Part shown: positions 49,523 to 61,897 of the stretch, piece by piece
How the letters are laid out: every line of letters begins with the position of its first letter
Position numbering within the stretch: the first letter of the stretch is position 1
Assembly (NCBI GenBank): GCA_036924085.1
Contig: JAVGWX010000005.1
Span: forward strand, 43,159,664-43,223,663
Length of the DNA stretch: 64,000 nt
From: Ariolimax columbianus
Taxonomy: Eukaryota > Mollusca > Gastropoda > Stylommatophora > Arionidae
Direction: 5' to 3'
Translations under genes and position numbers: made by a program
Notes under the pieces: generated by a model
Database searches by the model: none
What the model was told of the DNA's origin: nothing
Seen by the model: the letters and a program-made list of their open reading frames with translations, nothing else

Positions 49523-51098
49523 CTAGGGAAACATTAGACCAAGATGTAATGTACATATTTATATTTATATTAGTTGCCCATCGCAAGCGATGGTGGTTTT
49601 GTTTTGATTGCGTAACTTGCGCTGTATTTGGAGGCAGAAACTGCGCTTGTCATCGGCCGCACACTCTGGTCCCGAGCTAACTTGAACCAGTGGCAAGTCA
49701 TTAGTCAAAACGACTGGATGCAAATCTGTATGCAGGCACTTTGGTCCCACCCCACCTTCCGTGAGACTAGGGGTCACTTTAAAACTTTTTGATTCGAAAG
49801 TCCACCGTTTTTGTTCATCACTTTGGGAGCCGAGTGCCTGACCTCTCGACCCCAGCAGACTAAGCAGTCTTTAGGCAACGAGTGTTACATTCCAGTCGTG
49901 TAGCTTCATCACAAAGTGACAAGCGAACGATTGGGATGTCCATGCCCCAACAATGTCACCCCCGCGCAGTCATGTTAGCGCTATAAGGATCGGGGCTGAT
50001 GGATCTGGGCTTGTCATTAGCCAGCTCTTTCCTGATCATAGGGCCAGTACTGATACAGACGATGGTTTCTCTTGTTCCGTCTGGCTGCATACGACTCCGT
50101 CTGCCACCACCCCATGTTGTCTACTTGGAAATTCGATGACCATTGAGATGTATGTTATTGAGGATGCTGGAGGATTTTCATAATTTCACAGAATTCCCTC
50201 ATGATATTTGCACGAGAACGGGTTGTGTAGAGAAAATGCTTATAGTATTGACGGCAAGACGATAGTTGACTAGGTCTCAGTGGTCTACAACCGTTAATGA
50301 CGTAGACCCCAAAATCCGGCTTAAATTGATGACGTGGAACGTTTCGTATGGAGAAAAGTAGCGTACGAAATAAATATCACACTGATTAATGAACACAGTG
50401 GAGATTACCGATACTTGATTCCATTTCCAAAATTGATATTGACTGACGTCATGACATAAAATATTGTTCGAACCCGCTCTTGAGTTGAAAACATGATGAA
50501 AGAGCGATATTGATTTCAATGACTGCATGGCTGTTATTGACCATCAGGCAAAATATGTTCTTCATTCTATGGAAGTGAAAAACACAGTACATAGCCAATG
50601 AACAATTTGGTTCACAAAACGTATTCAAATATGATCCACAATTGGCGGCCCGCTATAGATATAGTAATATAAATCCACATCAGGGGATGGAAGCAGATGG
50701 AATCATACAGCGACCGGACAAAAGCTGGAGCAGCCTTAATTGCGTTACACCGGAAACTCAATTATATATATATATATACCGTAATTCTGTAACTCTTCAA
50801 TCACAGCGTTTATTCAGACACAGCACAGGCCCTATCCCGTTAGGTAGTCAACTGTAGTCCAAACTATTCTCTGTCTTTTTCTTGGAGTAGCATGACGAGA
50901 TTTGATCTTGTCGCAGGCCATCCCTTCACTCCATTGATGGACGATGGAGCAACGATTAAAGGTGTAAAGCCACTAAGACGTTACTTTATCATTGTCAGAC
51001 AAGCGTACCTGCCCACCTGTACCTTCCTATCAAAGCCGTATCTGATGCGCTCCACAAGAGTGTTAATGATACTCGGAGGCGTCATTAGTTCTTATTTA
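49523..51098. other. No gene seen
   Basis: No supported gene. A short (TA)n run lies at 50,763-50,778. The missing first exon of the TMEM26-like gene should lie in this direction, but I could not recognise it. Confidence 0.4.
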
Positions 51099-51444
51099 GT
51101 TGGAGGAGGTGTTGATCAGTACATTTGACATTGTTGGAGGAGGTGTTGATCAGTACATTTGACATTGTTGGAGGAGGTGTTGATCAGTACATTTGACATT
51201 GTTGGAGGAGGTGTTGATCAGTACATTTGACATTGTTGGAGGAGGTGTTGATCAGTACATTTGACATTGTTGGAGGAGGTGTTGATCAGTACATTTGACA
51301 TTGTTGGAGGTGGTGTAGATCAGTACATTTGACATTGTTGGAGGAGGTGTTGATCAGTACATTTGACATTGTTGGAGGAGGTGTTGATCAGTACATTTGA
51401 CATTGTTGGAGGAGGTGTTGATCAGTACATTTGACATTGTTGGA
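51099..51444. repeat. 34-bp minisatellite, about 10 copies
   Basis: The unit is GTTGGAGGAGGTGTTGATC followed by AGTACATTTGACATT, 34 bp. Copies are nearly identical except for one at about 51,306 (GGTGGTGTAGATC). There are no unique spacers, so this is not a CRISPR array. Confidence 0.97.
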
Positions 51445-51459
51445 TGTCAATACCGAGAA

Positions 51460-51880
51460 AGCAAGAGATAGTTTCCTCGAGAACCCCCACGCCTTTATTC
51501 TCCCTCCCTTTCCTTTCCCTCCTTCCCCCAGCCGAACAAGCTTGAAATCGTTGGGAACGTTAATGCTCGAAGGGGATCATTCCTGGGAGGGAGTGTTTAG
51601 TACAACAGCAATGGGCAACAATTGCTCAGTCTCTGTGCCTTCTATGACCTCTCCATCACTAATACCATGTTTCGTCATCCCAGTCGATCTAAGCAGAGAC
51701 ATGGATTTTATAATCACTCGATAGAAAAGAAAGGTGAGACGTGCGTATGACTAAGGCCATGTGGAGCACTGAGTGATGGAGCTGAATGTCTGCAAGTTCA
51801 ACAATCGTGTAGAGCCTAAGAGTCGTCATCGAGGACTGAAACATACGAATTAGTTCAACATCACTAAGCTATAATGCGCG
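51460..51880 (+). mobile_element. LINE endonuclease fragment
   Basis: The plus strand, with frame changes, reads EIVGNVNARRGSFLGG (GDFN changed to GNVN), NSNGQQLLSLCAFYDLSITN, TMFRHPSRSKQRHGF and DFIITR, then a trace of FNNRVEPKSRHRGLKHTN. This is the second half of an AP-endonuclease domain of a CR1/Jockey-like element. It begins immediately after the 34-bp array. Confidence 0.75.
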
Positions 51881-52109
51881 GGTTGGGGGAGAGACCTTTA
51901 ACATACAATGAACAGGCGGCGTATTAGAAATCAGTCCCCACTGAATATTGTGGAAGATAGATGGACCTTCCGAAGAGATACAGTTTATCTTTCTGCAACG
52001 GAGATTTGGAACATGTGTCTCACATCTCTTACACGTGTTTAAAAAATATATGCTCAGGTGGGAATGCCGCGTACGATGGAAACTATAACCAAGGGGAAGT
52101 ATACAAACA

Positions 52110-55000
52110 TTCACATTTGCTATACAAGTCGCTACTTTAAATGTGTGCGGCCTGGGACTGAAGGCTACAGAGGCAGTCACCTTAAAGGAGGATCACGACA
52201 TAAGCATCTTAGGGTTAGGCGAATGTAGGAAACAGAAATACACAATAATTATGTGTTGAGAACTGACGGTGTACCAGAAAGAAGGAAGCGACACACTGGG
52301 TTAGATTTATAATGTATCCACTACTTGCAAAGTCATTAGTCGCCACTAATTGTGTGTCAAAAAGAATAATACTAATTCGACTACACAGCAGTGCAAGACA
52401 GATGACCATCATACAGGTCTATTCACCATGTAACGCTAGTAATCCCGTCATGGAGAAGAATTCATTTTACGACCTTTCTAATGTCTTACACCGGGTCAAG
52501 GACACGCACGAGATGATAATCGTGGGTGATTTCAAGGGGAAATGTAGGGGGTTGCAGGAATCCTTGAGAATTAATTGCATCATGGATCACATAGTGATAC
52601 CAGAGGGGAGTTTAACTTTAATGGTGAACACTGTTAAACATTATCGTGGAGCACGGCTTGTTTATTAGGAATAATTTTTTCAAGCATCGCCATCTAGAGT
52701 TGGCCATTGGCACACGCAGACATGTTATAAATGGGGCCATCTGCTAACGTCATCTCAAATAGATTGGAATTTATTCAGAATAAGTAATCGTCAGTGTGTC
52801 ACCGATTGCAAGGTGATTCCCAGCCTGAGTATAGATACTAACCATCGTCCAGTTGTACTGTACTTTCGTCAGAGTGTGCAACATACTGATCGCTGCACTT
52901 GCCTCACTGAAGTAGTTAATCCAAGAAGGCTGGCAGGTGTATTAGTACGGGAAAACGTCAAACAGAAGATGGAAGTGAAATATTAAAGTATGTCAAATAG
53001 AGATACAGGCGAGGAACAATGGCAACATTTCAAGTTGGCTATAACTATTGTTTTGACTAAGGAGTGTGGTACAACAAGGAAAATGTAGTATTAGAAAGAA
53101 ACGGAATATATGGGGAAATGAAAGTGTGAAGGCTGCAGTCAAAGTCTAGAAAACGTATTTTAAGAAATGGCTGCGATCTCAAAAAGAATAAGACTATACT
53201 TCTTATAAGGAGGCTATAAGTAAAGTCAGGGTAGTTGTACACCAGGAGAAAGAAAATTCTTGTCAAAAATATGCGAAAGTACTGAGTGAGCAATGGAAAT
53301 GTACTGAGTGATCTATGGGGATGTACTGAGTGAGCTATGTTCTATATCTCCCAGAGATTTTTACACAAAAAAAATATTCGCTATATGCGGTTGAGAGATG
53401 AACACAATAGTCCTTATATTGTGAATGACAGGAAGGGGCAACCAACCACCCTATGAACCTGAGATGATAAGAGACAGATGGGAAAAGTATTTCACAGACT
53501 TACTTGTACCAAGAGCACAAGCAGGTGACGGTATAGAATCTGTGCAACATCATTTATTGGTACAAATCCCGAAAATATTGAGCATTAGTGGCAAGAAATG
53601 AGAGAAGCAATTGGAAGAGGTCCTAACTACAAGGTCCCAGGTGTAGACAAAATATCAGTAGATGTCATAATAGCTTGTCTGATGTAGGGGTTAGATGACT
53701 AACAAAGACCTTTAATCAGGGGGGGGATTGAGGGGAAGATACCTGGTAAATGACAAAGAGCCGTGGTTCTACCTATTTGGAAAAACAAGGGCAGGAGAAA
53801 ATGTTGCAGCTCTTGTAGGGGTAGATCACTCCTTAGTCATGTTGGAAACATTTTCGCACAAGTCCTTGAGCAACGGGTTCGAGCTATTGTGGAGCCAGGG
53901 TTCCGGAAAAGCATCGGATGTACGGATGCTATATTTACGCTCAGACAGTTAAGTGGAAAAAAACCCCCATAGAATACAATAATAAACTCCACGTGGCCTT
54001 CATTGATCAAGAAACGACATTTGACTGGGTAAACCAATGTAGACTATTGGAGGTAATGGAGGAATATGGTGTGGAGGGTCAATTACTGGAAGGCATTCGT
54101 GCCTTGTACCTAAACAGTGAAGGTGCAGTACGAACGAATACAGATATCCCACATTGGTTTCCAGTGCAGCGTGGTGTACGACAGGGCTGTTTTCTTTCTC
54201 TACTTTTGTTCATAATTTACATGGATAAAATGACACCGTAGGCTAATCCTCACGAAAAGTCCCTTAAATAAACTGTTGTTTGCTGATGATCAGGTCATCA
54301 TTTACCAAAATGGAGAAGACCTGCAATACCACCTGAACTGTCTCCATTTCGCTTGTAACGAATATGCCACGAAGATCAACACAGGCAAGGCAGAGACTAT
54401 GTTGATTTCACGTGAACAATTGCAGAGAAGCTTCCACATCAGGGACATTGGTATGAAGCAAGCACGGGAGTTCAAACATACGGTAGTATGTTCGCTTATA
54501 ATGGCAGAGTGATTGTACACATAGATCAGATGGCGAACAGTGCTCACTTTCAGATTGGAACGATTTTGAAACACCCTAGAGTGTTTCTTTAACTAAGAGG
54601 AGGCTGATAAATGCATTATTCATTCCTACATTGTGTTACCAATATCAATCTTGGTCCTTACTAGCAACCCATAAGAGTAAGATCCAAAACTGTGAGATGA
54701 GCTGTCCGAGGAGTGTAGCCGAAAAGACAATCCGTGACAGAATCTGCAACACCACGCTAAGTCAGACAGGGACAACCCCAGTTAATGCCTACTTTAAATC
54801 TCAACAAATCAAATGGTTTGGTCATTTAGTCAGAATGTATTATGAGTAGCCTGCATCAATAGTATATTAAATGTAGGTCTCCGGTCCAGGAGCGAGGCAG
54901 ACCACGACGTCGATGGTTCGAGGGTGTTTCTGACACTCTCAGGAAGCTACACATAACGACAGTATAAGCCTCCCACGTTGACGAGACATCTACGCATCCC
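52110..55000 (+). mobile_element. LINE family G, endonuclease to C-terminus, heavily decayed
   Basis: Endonuclease blocks: VATLNVCGLGLKATEAVTLK and DHDISILGLGECRK (52,128-52,230), MTIIQVYSPCNASNP (52,405-52,450) and MIIVGDFKGKCRG (52,515-52,555). RT blocks: KLHVAFIDQETTFDWVNQCR (53,985-54,045), VRQGCFLSLLLFIIYMDKM (54,175-54,232), LFADDQVIIYQNGEDLQYHL (54,275-54,335; FADD intact) and KINTGKAETMLISR. C-terminus: TTPVNAYFKSQQIKWFGHLV to about 54,835 and GARQTTTSM near 54,890. Many stops and frameshifts. Confidence 0.85.
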
Positions 55001-55059
55001 ACCTCTCTGCCACGCAGTACCTCAACAGCAGAGGCCAAAAGACGAAGTCTCACAAGAAA

Positions 55060-56620
55060 AATTACTGGTTCAACGAAAACTAAGCAGCAGCTATCAAAAT
55101 CATGCTAGGTAAAAGCACAGCTTATTCGGACCACTCCAAAATGATCACTCCTAATAACCCAGACGGACTATTTTCAATAACAAACGAACGTTTGTGCAAC
55201 GAAGATCCAGGTCCATGTAGGATGCCTAGCTCCGGGACTAGGCTATAAAGATTCAATGATATGCTGATTCAAGTGTCTCGAAGCTCTTTTTTTGTGCTCT
55301 CCGTTGCATTACTCCACTCATGTAATTAGTGCTGACGGCACGGATCTACTGAACAGTAAAGTCCAGAGTTTAGAACGCTGAACCTTGCGCCATTCTCAAC
55401 TGTCCGCCAATTATCAGCGAATAAGTCAAGTATGTCTCAAGTAGCTTTTAACCATGGACTTGACCTCGAGCTCATCGAGGCTGAGGTCAGAAACGCACTA
55501 ATCTCGATATTCAGAGACAGGACTCCCTTATTTGAGTCCCTCTCCGAAAATGCATGAGCTGCAGCGGTCAGCTATCCAAAGCTGACTGCTAGCGTTAGGG
55601 CCAGCAAACCAGAGCTTCCAAGACCCTTCTATACCTCCATGTGGTAATCTTGGATAGCAGGCCGCAACAAGGACAGACTGGAAAAGTAGAAGGGATCGAA
55701 GAGGGAACGTTACCCAAAAATGACTGCTGAAGTTGGATGTGTTGAATTGAAAGGTGCAAATATCGCAGCCAAGCTGTAAACTACGACACAACTCATTCAG
55801 TTCTCCGGACAACATCCTGCTACTTGCAAAGCTCTTTTCTGGGCTTGAAAGCTAGAATGTAAAAAAGAACCAGGAAGATTTCTGTTCTACCAAGATGGTG
55901 GTTCTGTGTTTCTTAAAGAACTTACACTCTTTCGCTGAAAGTTGGAATTCGAACAGGTTTCACAGGACTCAACAGATGTCACTATTGTATATATGTACAA
56001 GCAAAAGACAGCACGTCCTTCATAAGAAATGTAAAGAACATCGTTGTGGCTTGTATACAATTTGTTGTCGACCTGACCACGGCCTTTGTCACCGTCAACA
56101 GGGAAACAGTCTGGCAAATCATGGCGAAGATTCTGGTTCATTGGATTTACCCGCTAGTTTCAGAATGACATGATGGCACAAGTACTGTACAAATGAGAAA
56201 TGATTGTAGCCTTTCCAGTCACCAACGATGTCAAACAAGGGTGTGTGCTGCCACCAATTTTCTTCACCATAATTTTTACAGCATTTTTCTCTGATGCTAT
56301 TTATAGCCCTGCTGATGGCACAGCTACTTTATGCATATCAGATATAGGACGCACTGTTGTTCAATCGGTGTCGCTGTACTCTTAAGGTAAAGTGAATAAA
56401 GCCCTTTCGAATCTCCTATTCGCTGGTGACTATGCCCTTAACACCTGTTGAGAACAACATATGCAAATCACCGCATCCGAGTTTTTGACGGTGTGCAGTA
56501 ATTTTTATCACACAATCAACATTAGGAAAACTCAAACACTCTTTCAGTCTGCGGAAAAAGTGCCAAACCCTGAAAAAGGCAGACACTTATCAGTGGGGGC
56601 AGCAGAAACGCTGCATAGGC
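55060..56620 (+). mobile_element. LINE family C-like RT remnant
   Basis: The best part is 56,060-56,300: a trace of FVVDLTTAFVTVNRETVWQI (usually DLTKAFDtVnRe.LW) then VTNDVKQGCVLPPIFFTIIF. The segment 55,060-55,200 reads YYWFNEN..AAIKIMLGKST, like the linker upstream of RT. The stretch 55,250-55,850 is unassigned. Confidence is lower outside the RT block. Confidence 0.6.
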
Positions 56621-56734
56621 TCCTTTAAAATATCTTGAAACATTTTAACATGCATGTCACCTGCTGTGAGATGTTTGCACAGAACCGCTCCACCGTTCTT
56701 GTCTTAGTCGCTTTTATCAGTTTCTGTAATTTAT

Positions 56735-57477
56735 GTTGTTAATTATCTTTTATAAGGTTGTGTCTAATCAGCTTGTTAGCCTCGCATGATGTTAATAATC
56801 TTTTATAAGGTTGTGTCTAATCAGCTTGTTAGCCTCGCATGATGTTAATAATCTTTTATAAGGTTGTGTCTAATCAGCTTGTTAGCCTCGCATGATGTTA
56901 ATAATCTTTTATAAGGTTGTGTCTAATCAGCTTGTTAGCCTCGCATGATGTTAATAATCTTTTATAAGGTTGTGTATAATCAGCTTGTTAGCCTCGCATG
57001 ATGTTAATAATCTTTTATACGGTTGTGTCTAATCAGCTTGTTAGCCTCGGCCTCGCATGATGTTAATAATCTTTTATAAGGTTGTGTCTAATCAGCTTGT
57101 TAGCCTCGCATGACGATAATAATTTTTTATAAGGTTGTGTCTAATCAACTTGTTAGCCTTGCATGATGTTAATAACCTTTTATTAGGTTGTGTCTATTCA
57201 GCTTGTTAGCCTCGACCTCGCATGATGTTAATAGTCTTTTAAAAGGTTGTGTCTAATCATCTTGTTAGCCTTGCATGATGTTAATAATCTTTTAAAAGGT
57301 TGTGTCTAATCAGCTTGTTAGCCTCGGCCTCGCATGATGTTAATAATCTTTTATAAGGTTGTGTCTAATCAGCTTGTTAGCCTCGCATGATGTTAATAAT
57401 CTTTTAAAAGGTTGTGTCTAATCAGCTTGTTAGCCTCGGCCTCGCATGATTAATAATCTTTTATAAGGTTGTGTCTA
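56735..57477. repeat. 53-bp minisatellite, about 13 copies
   Basis: The unit is TGTTAATAATCTTTTATAAGG followed by TTGTGTCTAATCAGCTTG and TTAGCCTCGCATGA, 53 bp; several units carry an extra CCTCGG (59 bp). The last unit is cut inside TGTGTCTAATC by the (TTC)n tract that is the tail of the adjacent LINE. Confidence 0.97.
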
Positions 57478-57586
57478 ATCTTCTTCTTCTTCTTCTTCTC
57501 CTTCTTCTTCTTCTTCTTCTTCTTCTTCTTCTTCTTCTTCTTCTTCTTCTTCTTCTTCTTTTTCTTCTTCTTCTTCTTCATCGTAC
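57478..57586. repeat. (TTC)n / (GAA)n 3' tail of the family F LINE
   Basis: About 100 bp of TTC on the plus strand, i.e. GAA on the LINE sense strand. The other family F copy ends in a shorter GAAGAAGAAGAAGAA tail, so GAA is the family's 3' tail and not a chance microsatellite. Confidence 0.95.
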
Positions 57587-60500
57587 GACAGTAACATTTA
57601 TTTTTTCGAAAAAAGCAGCCGTCATCCTGAGGCTGTCGACACTGCCGTAGAGCTTCTCTAGTGTTGCCACTGGTGATGGCCACATCTGCTCTCTCTGATC
57701 CTCGTATGTCGGGCAGTTTTGCGGCAAATGCTCAGCGGTCATTTTCCCGGTACCACACGGGCATTCGTCGGTGCTACCTATCTTCAATTTGTTGAATAGG
57801 TGGTACCTCAGTCTATTGTGGCCAGTGCGAAGTCTGAAGACCAGGACCTGCTCTCTTCTGTTCAACTGGTAATAGGCATCGCTTTTGGTGTAGCCAGTAT
57901 GTTCGGTTTCCCATTTGGATGTTGCAGTGAGATGGAACCCACTGCACCATTACCCTTTTTGGTGCGGCCTGCTGGCATAGTTGACAGAGTACTGCTCTTA
58001 AATCATTAAGTTTAGTATTTTTCTGGGTTTTTTGTGCTGTGACTACGGCCAGAGCATCTGTAAGCAGGACTATGTGGCTTTCATTCCTTTTACCTGTCAC
58101 CATTTCTTCCACTGCCGCCCTCAGTGCCTCTGCCTCCGCTCTGAAATTGCTTGTGTATTTTCCAGTAGCGAATGAAAGTGTTATATTTCTGCCATTTGGT
58201 AGGCTCAGGAATGCTCATGCCCCTCCGTTCTGTGTTGTATTTATTACGGAACCGTCGGTGTATGCATGGGTCCAGTCCATGCTTGGGTAGTTTTCCGTTA
58301 TGTAACTCAGGGTAGTATCTCTTCTTTCTTTTTCAGACTGGCAGTTTTTGTTTCCAATACCTGGTATATTTTCTACCACCTCTGGAAATATATGCTGCCT
58401 CCAGGTAGGTTATCGTACAGTAGGGATGGGCTTTGGTGTTAGTGCGTTCTTGGGGTTTTCGTGCATCTTTGCTTTGGCTATTTCTGCAAAGTTTCTTCGC
58501 TTTAGTTTTCCATTTCCGAAATTGTTTAGTCTCTGGTGCATTGGATGGTCAGTCAGTCTTCTGAGTTTCTCTGATTGCAGCTGGGCTCTGCAGTCTCTTC
58601 TGTCGGTCATGGATTGCAGTTTTGTAATCTTTTCAAGTTCTACAATTGGCGTTGACTTCATGCCTCCTGTTATAATTCTCATGGCTTGGTTTTGGAGTTT
58701 GCTAACTTTATCGAAGTTCGCCTTTGCTGCTGTTGTCCATGCCGCAAAGCCATACTCGAGAACTGGTCTCACTCTTCCAGTGTACAGTTTCTTTAGTATA
58801 CTTTTGTCTGCTCCCCAGCTTGTGCCAGCACGTTTCCTCAAGATTGCCATTCTTTCTCTGGCTCTCATTCGGTTTCTCTCGATCTGACTTTTCCATGTAA
58901 TGCGCCGATCAAATGTGACTCCCAGGTAGTTTGGGTTGTCGTTTGGCTGCAGGTATTTGCCGTTTAGCCTTAATTTGGTGTTTTGGGGTTTTATTGATAG
59001 CGCGCATGCTGTTTTTTCCTCGTTTATTTTGACCAGCCATGAGTTCGCCCACTCTTCCAGCGATGTTAGGGCCTGCTGCATCCGAATTCTTGCTATGGTG
59101 AGATTCTTTTCAGAGGTCCACATAGCCAGATCGTCTGCAAACATTTATCTATGGACTCTTCTTGGTATATTCTCTGTAATGTCATTTATAAACACCAGGA
59201 AAAGTGTGGGTGACAGTACTCCCCCTTGGGGTACTCCCTGCTCAAGTGTCACCTTTTTGCTCATCTGCCCTTGTACTTGAACTCTGGCCGTTCTGTTTTT
59301 TTAGGTAGTGGTTGGATCCACTTGTACATTTTACCACAAACTTCACTTCTTCTTAGTATGACTCCATCTTTCCAGACTTTGTCAAATGCCTTTTCCAGGT
59401 CCACCCAAACCGCTACTGTGTGTTTCTGTTCCTGGTAGGCATCTTCTATTTCCTGGACTATGAGAATGACCTGATCCTCAGTGGATCTGTGCTGTCTATA
59501 GCCTGCTCGCTGTGGAATTAGTATTCGTTTTTCTTCCAGATGCCACATCAGTCTGGTGTTTATCATACGTTCCATCAGTTTGCCGATACAGTTCAGTAGG
59601 CTGATAGGCCTGTATCCATTTGGATCTGTTTTGTCTTTTCCTTTTTTTGGTGCTGGTACACGTACTGCGTCTTTCCATGCCTGCGGTACAATACCCCTTT
59701 TCCAGCTTTGGTTCAGGACTGATTGCAGTTTCCTCTTTGCTGTTTGGTCCAGCCCCATCAGCATTTCGTTTGTTTTCCCGTCTTTTCCGGGAGATTTCCT
59801 TTTCTTTAATGTTCTCATGACCTCTTCAATTTCGTTCATTGTTAGTTTTGCCATAATATGCTCTTCTGGTGCCATATTGATGTTGTCGTGCCCCTTTTGC
59901 TCTTCATTAATGTCCGTATGACTATCTGCAGGGACATCTATGTGGGTCGCTCTGGCATAGTGTTCAATAAAGGCGTTTGCGGCTTTTTTTCCAGTGAGCA
60001 AGTTTTCGCCCTGCTTGATGGTAATTTTGTTTAATTGACGGAGTTTCGTCGTTCATGGCTCTGACTAACTTCCATAGTTTGTTTCCTTCTTTGTCTAAGT
60101 TGAGGCTTTCTGTTTTGTTTTTCCAGCTTTCTCTTGCTGTTTGGTTTAGTGTGTATTTGTATTACGCCGTGGCTGCTATGAGGGCGATATTTGCCTCCAT
60201 AGATTGTTCTCGCTCTGCCATGTTCCAAGCATTTGTGACTGCGTTTTCCGCTTTCTGCAAACTCATCATTCCATTAGGGCTTATAATTTGTCCTTGCCCC
60301 TCTTGAGATGGTTACAGTCACATCTTGTATTATTGTTTTGCTTAGGCTTTCCACCATGGGTTTCATTTTGTTGTTCCGTGTATTGATGGTTTCTCACAGC
60401 CCATCTGTCAGGCTTGCAAATCTGTCCCAGTCGGCTCGTTTGTAATTCCAACGTGGGAGCGGTTTTGTTTCCTGTGGGCCTACTTCCATATCAATTTCTA

Positions 60501-61890
60501 GCCTAATTGGCCTGTGGTCGCTACCTGCCAATTGGTTTAGCACCTGGCGGTCTATTTTATGGTGAATGTCTACTGTGGAGAAGGCTAAATCTCGAGTCGA
60601 GGTGGTATGCCATGTTCTAGAATAGAAGCTAGGGCTATCCTCCAACCTATTGATTAGATGGAGATTTGTGTCTATCTCCCAATCTTCCACTTCGTCACCT
60701 CTGCTGTCTGTGTCCGAGTATCCCCATCTCTCCGAGTGGCTGTTGAAGTCTCCAACTACTATGCAGTTGGAGTCTTTGACTTCCATACTCGAGAGCGATA
60801 GGTCCTTATTTGGTGGTTCGTACAGGTTGAAGATGCGGATCTTCGTCTCTTGAGCTATTATGTCAACTCCTTCAATTTCTGCTTGTCCGGTGTGATTGAC
60901 AGATACCGCGCTACTCGGTATGCAGTTACGGGTCAGTATCAGAACCCCTCCTTTGTGACCTTTTCTATCCACGCGGAAGGCCTGGTATCCTCTGATTGAG
61001 AATTTATGGTTGCTGTTGAGGTGCGTTTCTTTGATACATGCCACGTCAATCTTACCTTCATGCAAGTGATGTGTTAGGGAAAGCTTTTTGTTAATGACTC
61101 CCTCCGCATTCCACTGTAGTATTTTGAGGGTCTTGAGTTTTTGGTCAATAGAAATTCCCCCATAGCCATGTGCCTTGACTCCACAACACATGGGTGGGTG
61201 ACCACCAGTAGTCAAGGGTGTGCCCCTTCGAGGCGCGAGGCCCGGCACTCTCGCTGTCTGGTGGGACTCCACAGGATGAGCGCCATACGTTTTTCTGATA
61301 AGTTGTACTGTCATCATTCTGCGATTTACGTTGCACTGTTTCGTTAAGCCTGTGGCCCAGTGCATCTGATTTCAACAGGCATTTCTGTAGGGATGCCCTC
61401 CTTAGCCTTTGGCTGTCCCCAGCCTATCTGCAAGGCAGCAGTTGTTTGTGATCAGAGTTGTCTCTCTTATGGAAGGTGTCTTACAGGACTAACGAGTCTT
61501 CCCTACTCGTGTCTATAGGGTGCGGTGATGATATTTGAGATATGATATATGATATGGACTATGTACTGGTTTGAACTAACTCGGAAGAGAGGCAGTCCAG
61601 TGTGTCTGTATCCCAGGATCGTCACGTCCTGTCAGAAACGTAGCATTTGCATGTGAGTGGGGTATCTCTTTGCTCCCTTCATTTTCTCGGCTTCTCTGCA
61701 GTGATGGTACGCCTAGCATTCCCCGCCACCTCGGAGGTTGACACAATAGGGCAGATGTGCAATATCCGCTAGTCTGCATCTCTTCTGCGTCCATTGGTAT
61801 GGCTGATAGCATACAGAAGTAGAGATCGAGGCAGAAGTACATTTAACCAGGGGACAAGCCTGGTAATGTCACGGAGATGTTGTTCGCCTG
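57478..61890 (-). mobile_element. LINE family F, long minus-strand copy (ORF1 trace, endonuclease, RT, RNase H)
   Basis: From 5' to 3' on the minus strand: a Cys/His-rich trace with AYHHCREAEKMKGAKRY near 61,720-61,650, probably the end of ORF1. The endonuclease (61,365-60,394) has LKTLKILQWNAEGVINKK, VACIKETHLNSNHKFSIRGY, NCIVVGDFNSHSERWGYSDT, TSTRDLAFSTVDIHH and AGSDHRPIRLEID; the catalytic N, E, GDFN, D and SDH are all present. The RT (60,001-58,410) has KSPGKDGKTNEMLMGL, DPNGYRPISLLNCIGK, VAVWVDLEKAFDKVWK and MFADDLAMW. The RNase H region (58,290-57,578) has lost about 100 bp after VVQWVPSHCNIQ-type sequence, removing GNEEADR. The Cys motif CGTGKMTAEHLPQNCP remains. Frameshifts lie near 59,150-59,310 and 60,010-60,390. 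Closely similar to the 44,888-47,449 copy. Confidence 0.95.
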
Positions 61891-61897
61891 GTGTGCG

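Noticed and set aside
51099..51444. CRISPR-like regular direct repeats
   Set aside because: The 34-bp units are contiguous with no unique spacers, in a eukaryotic context.
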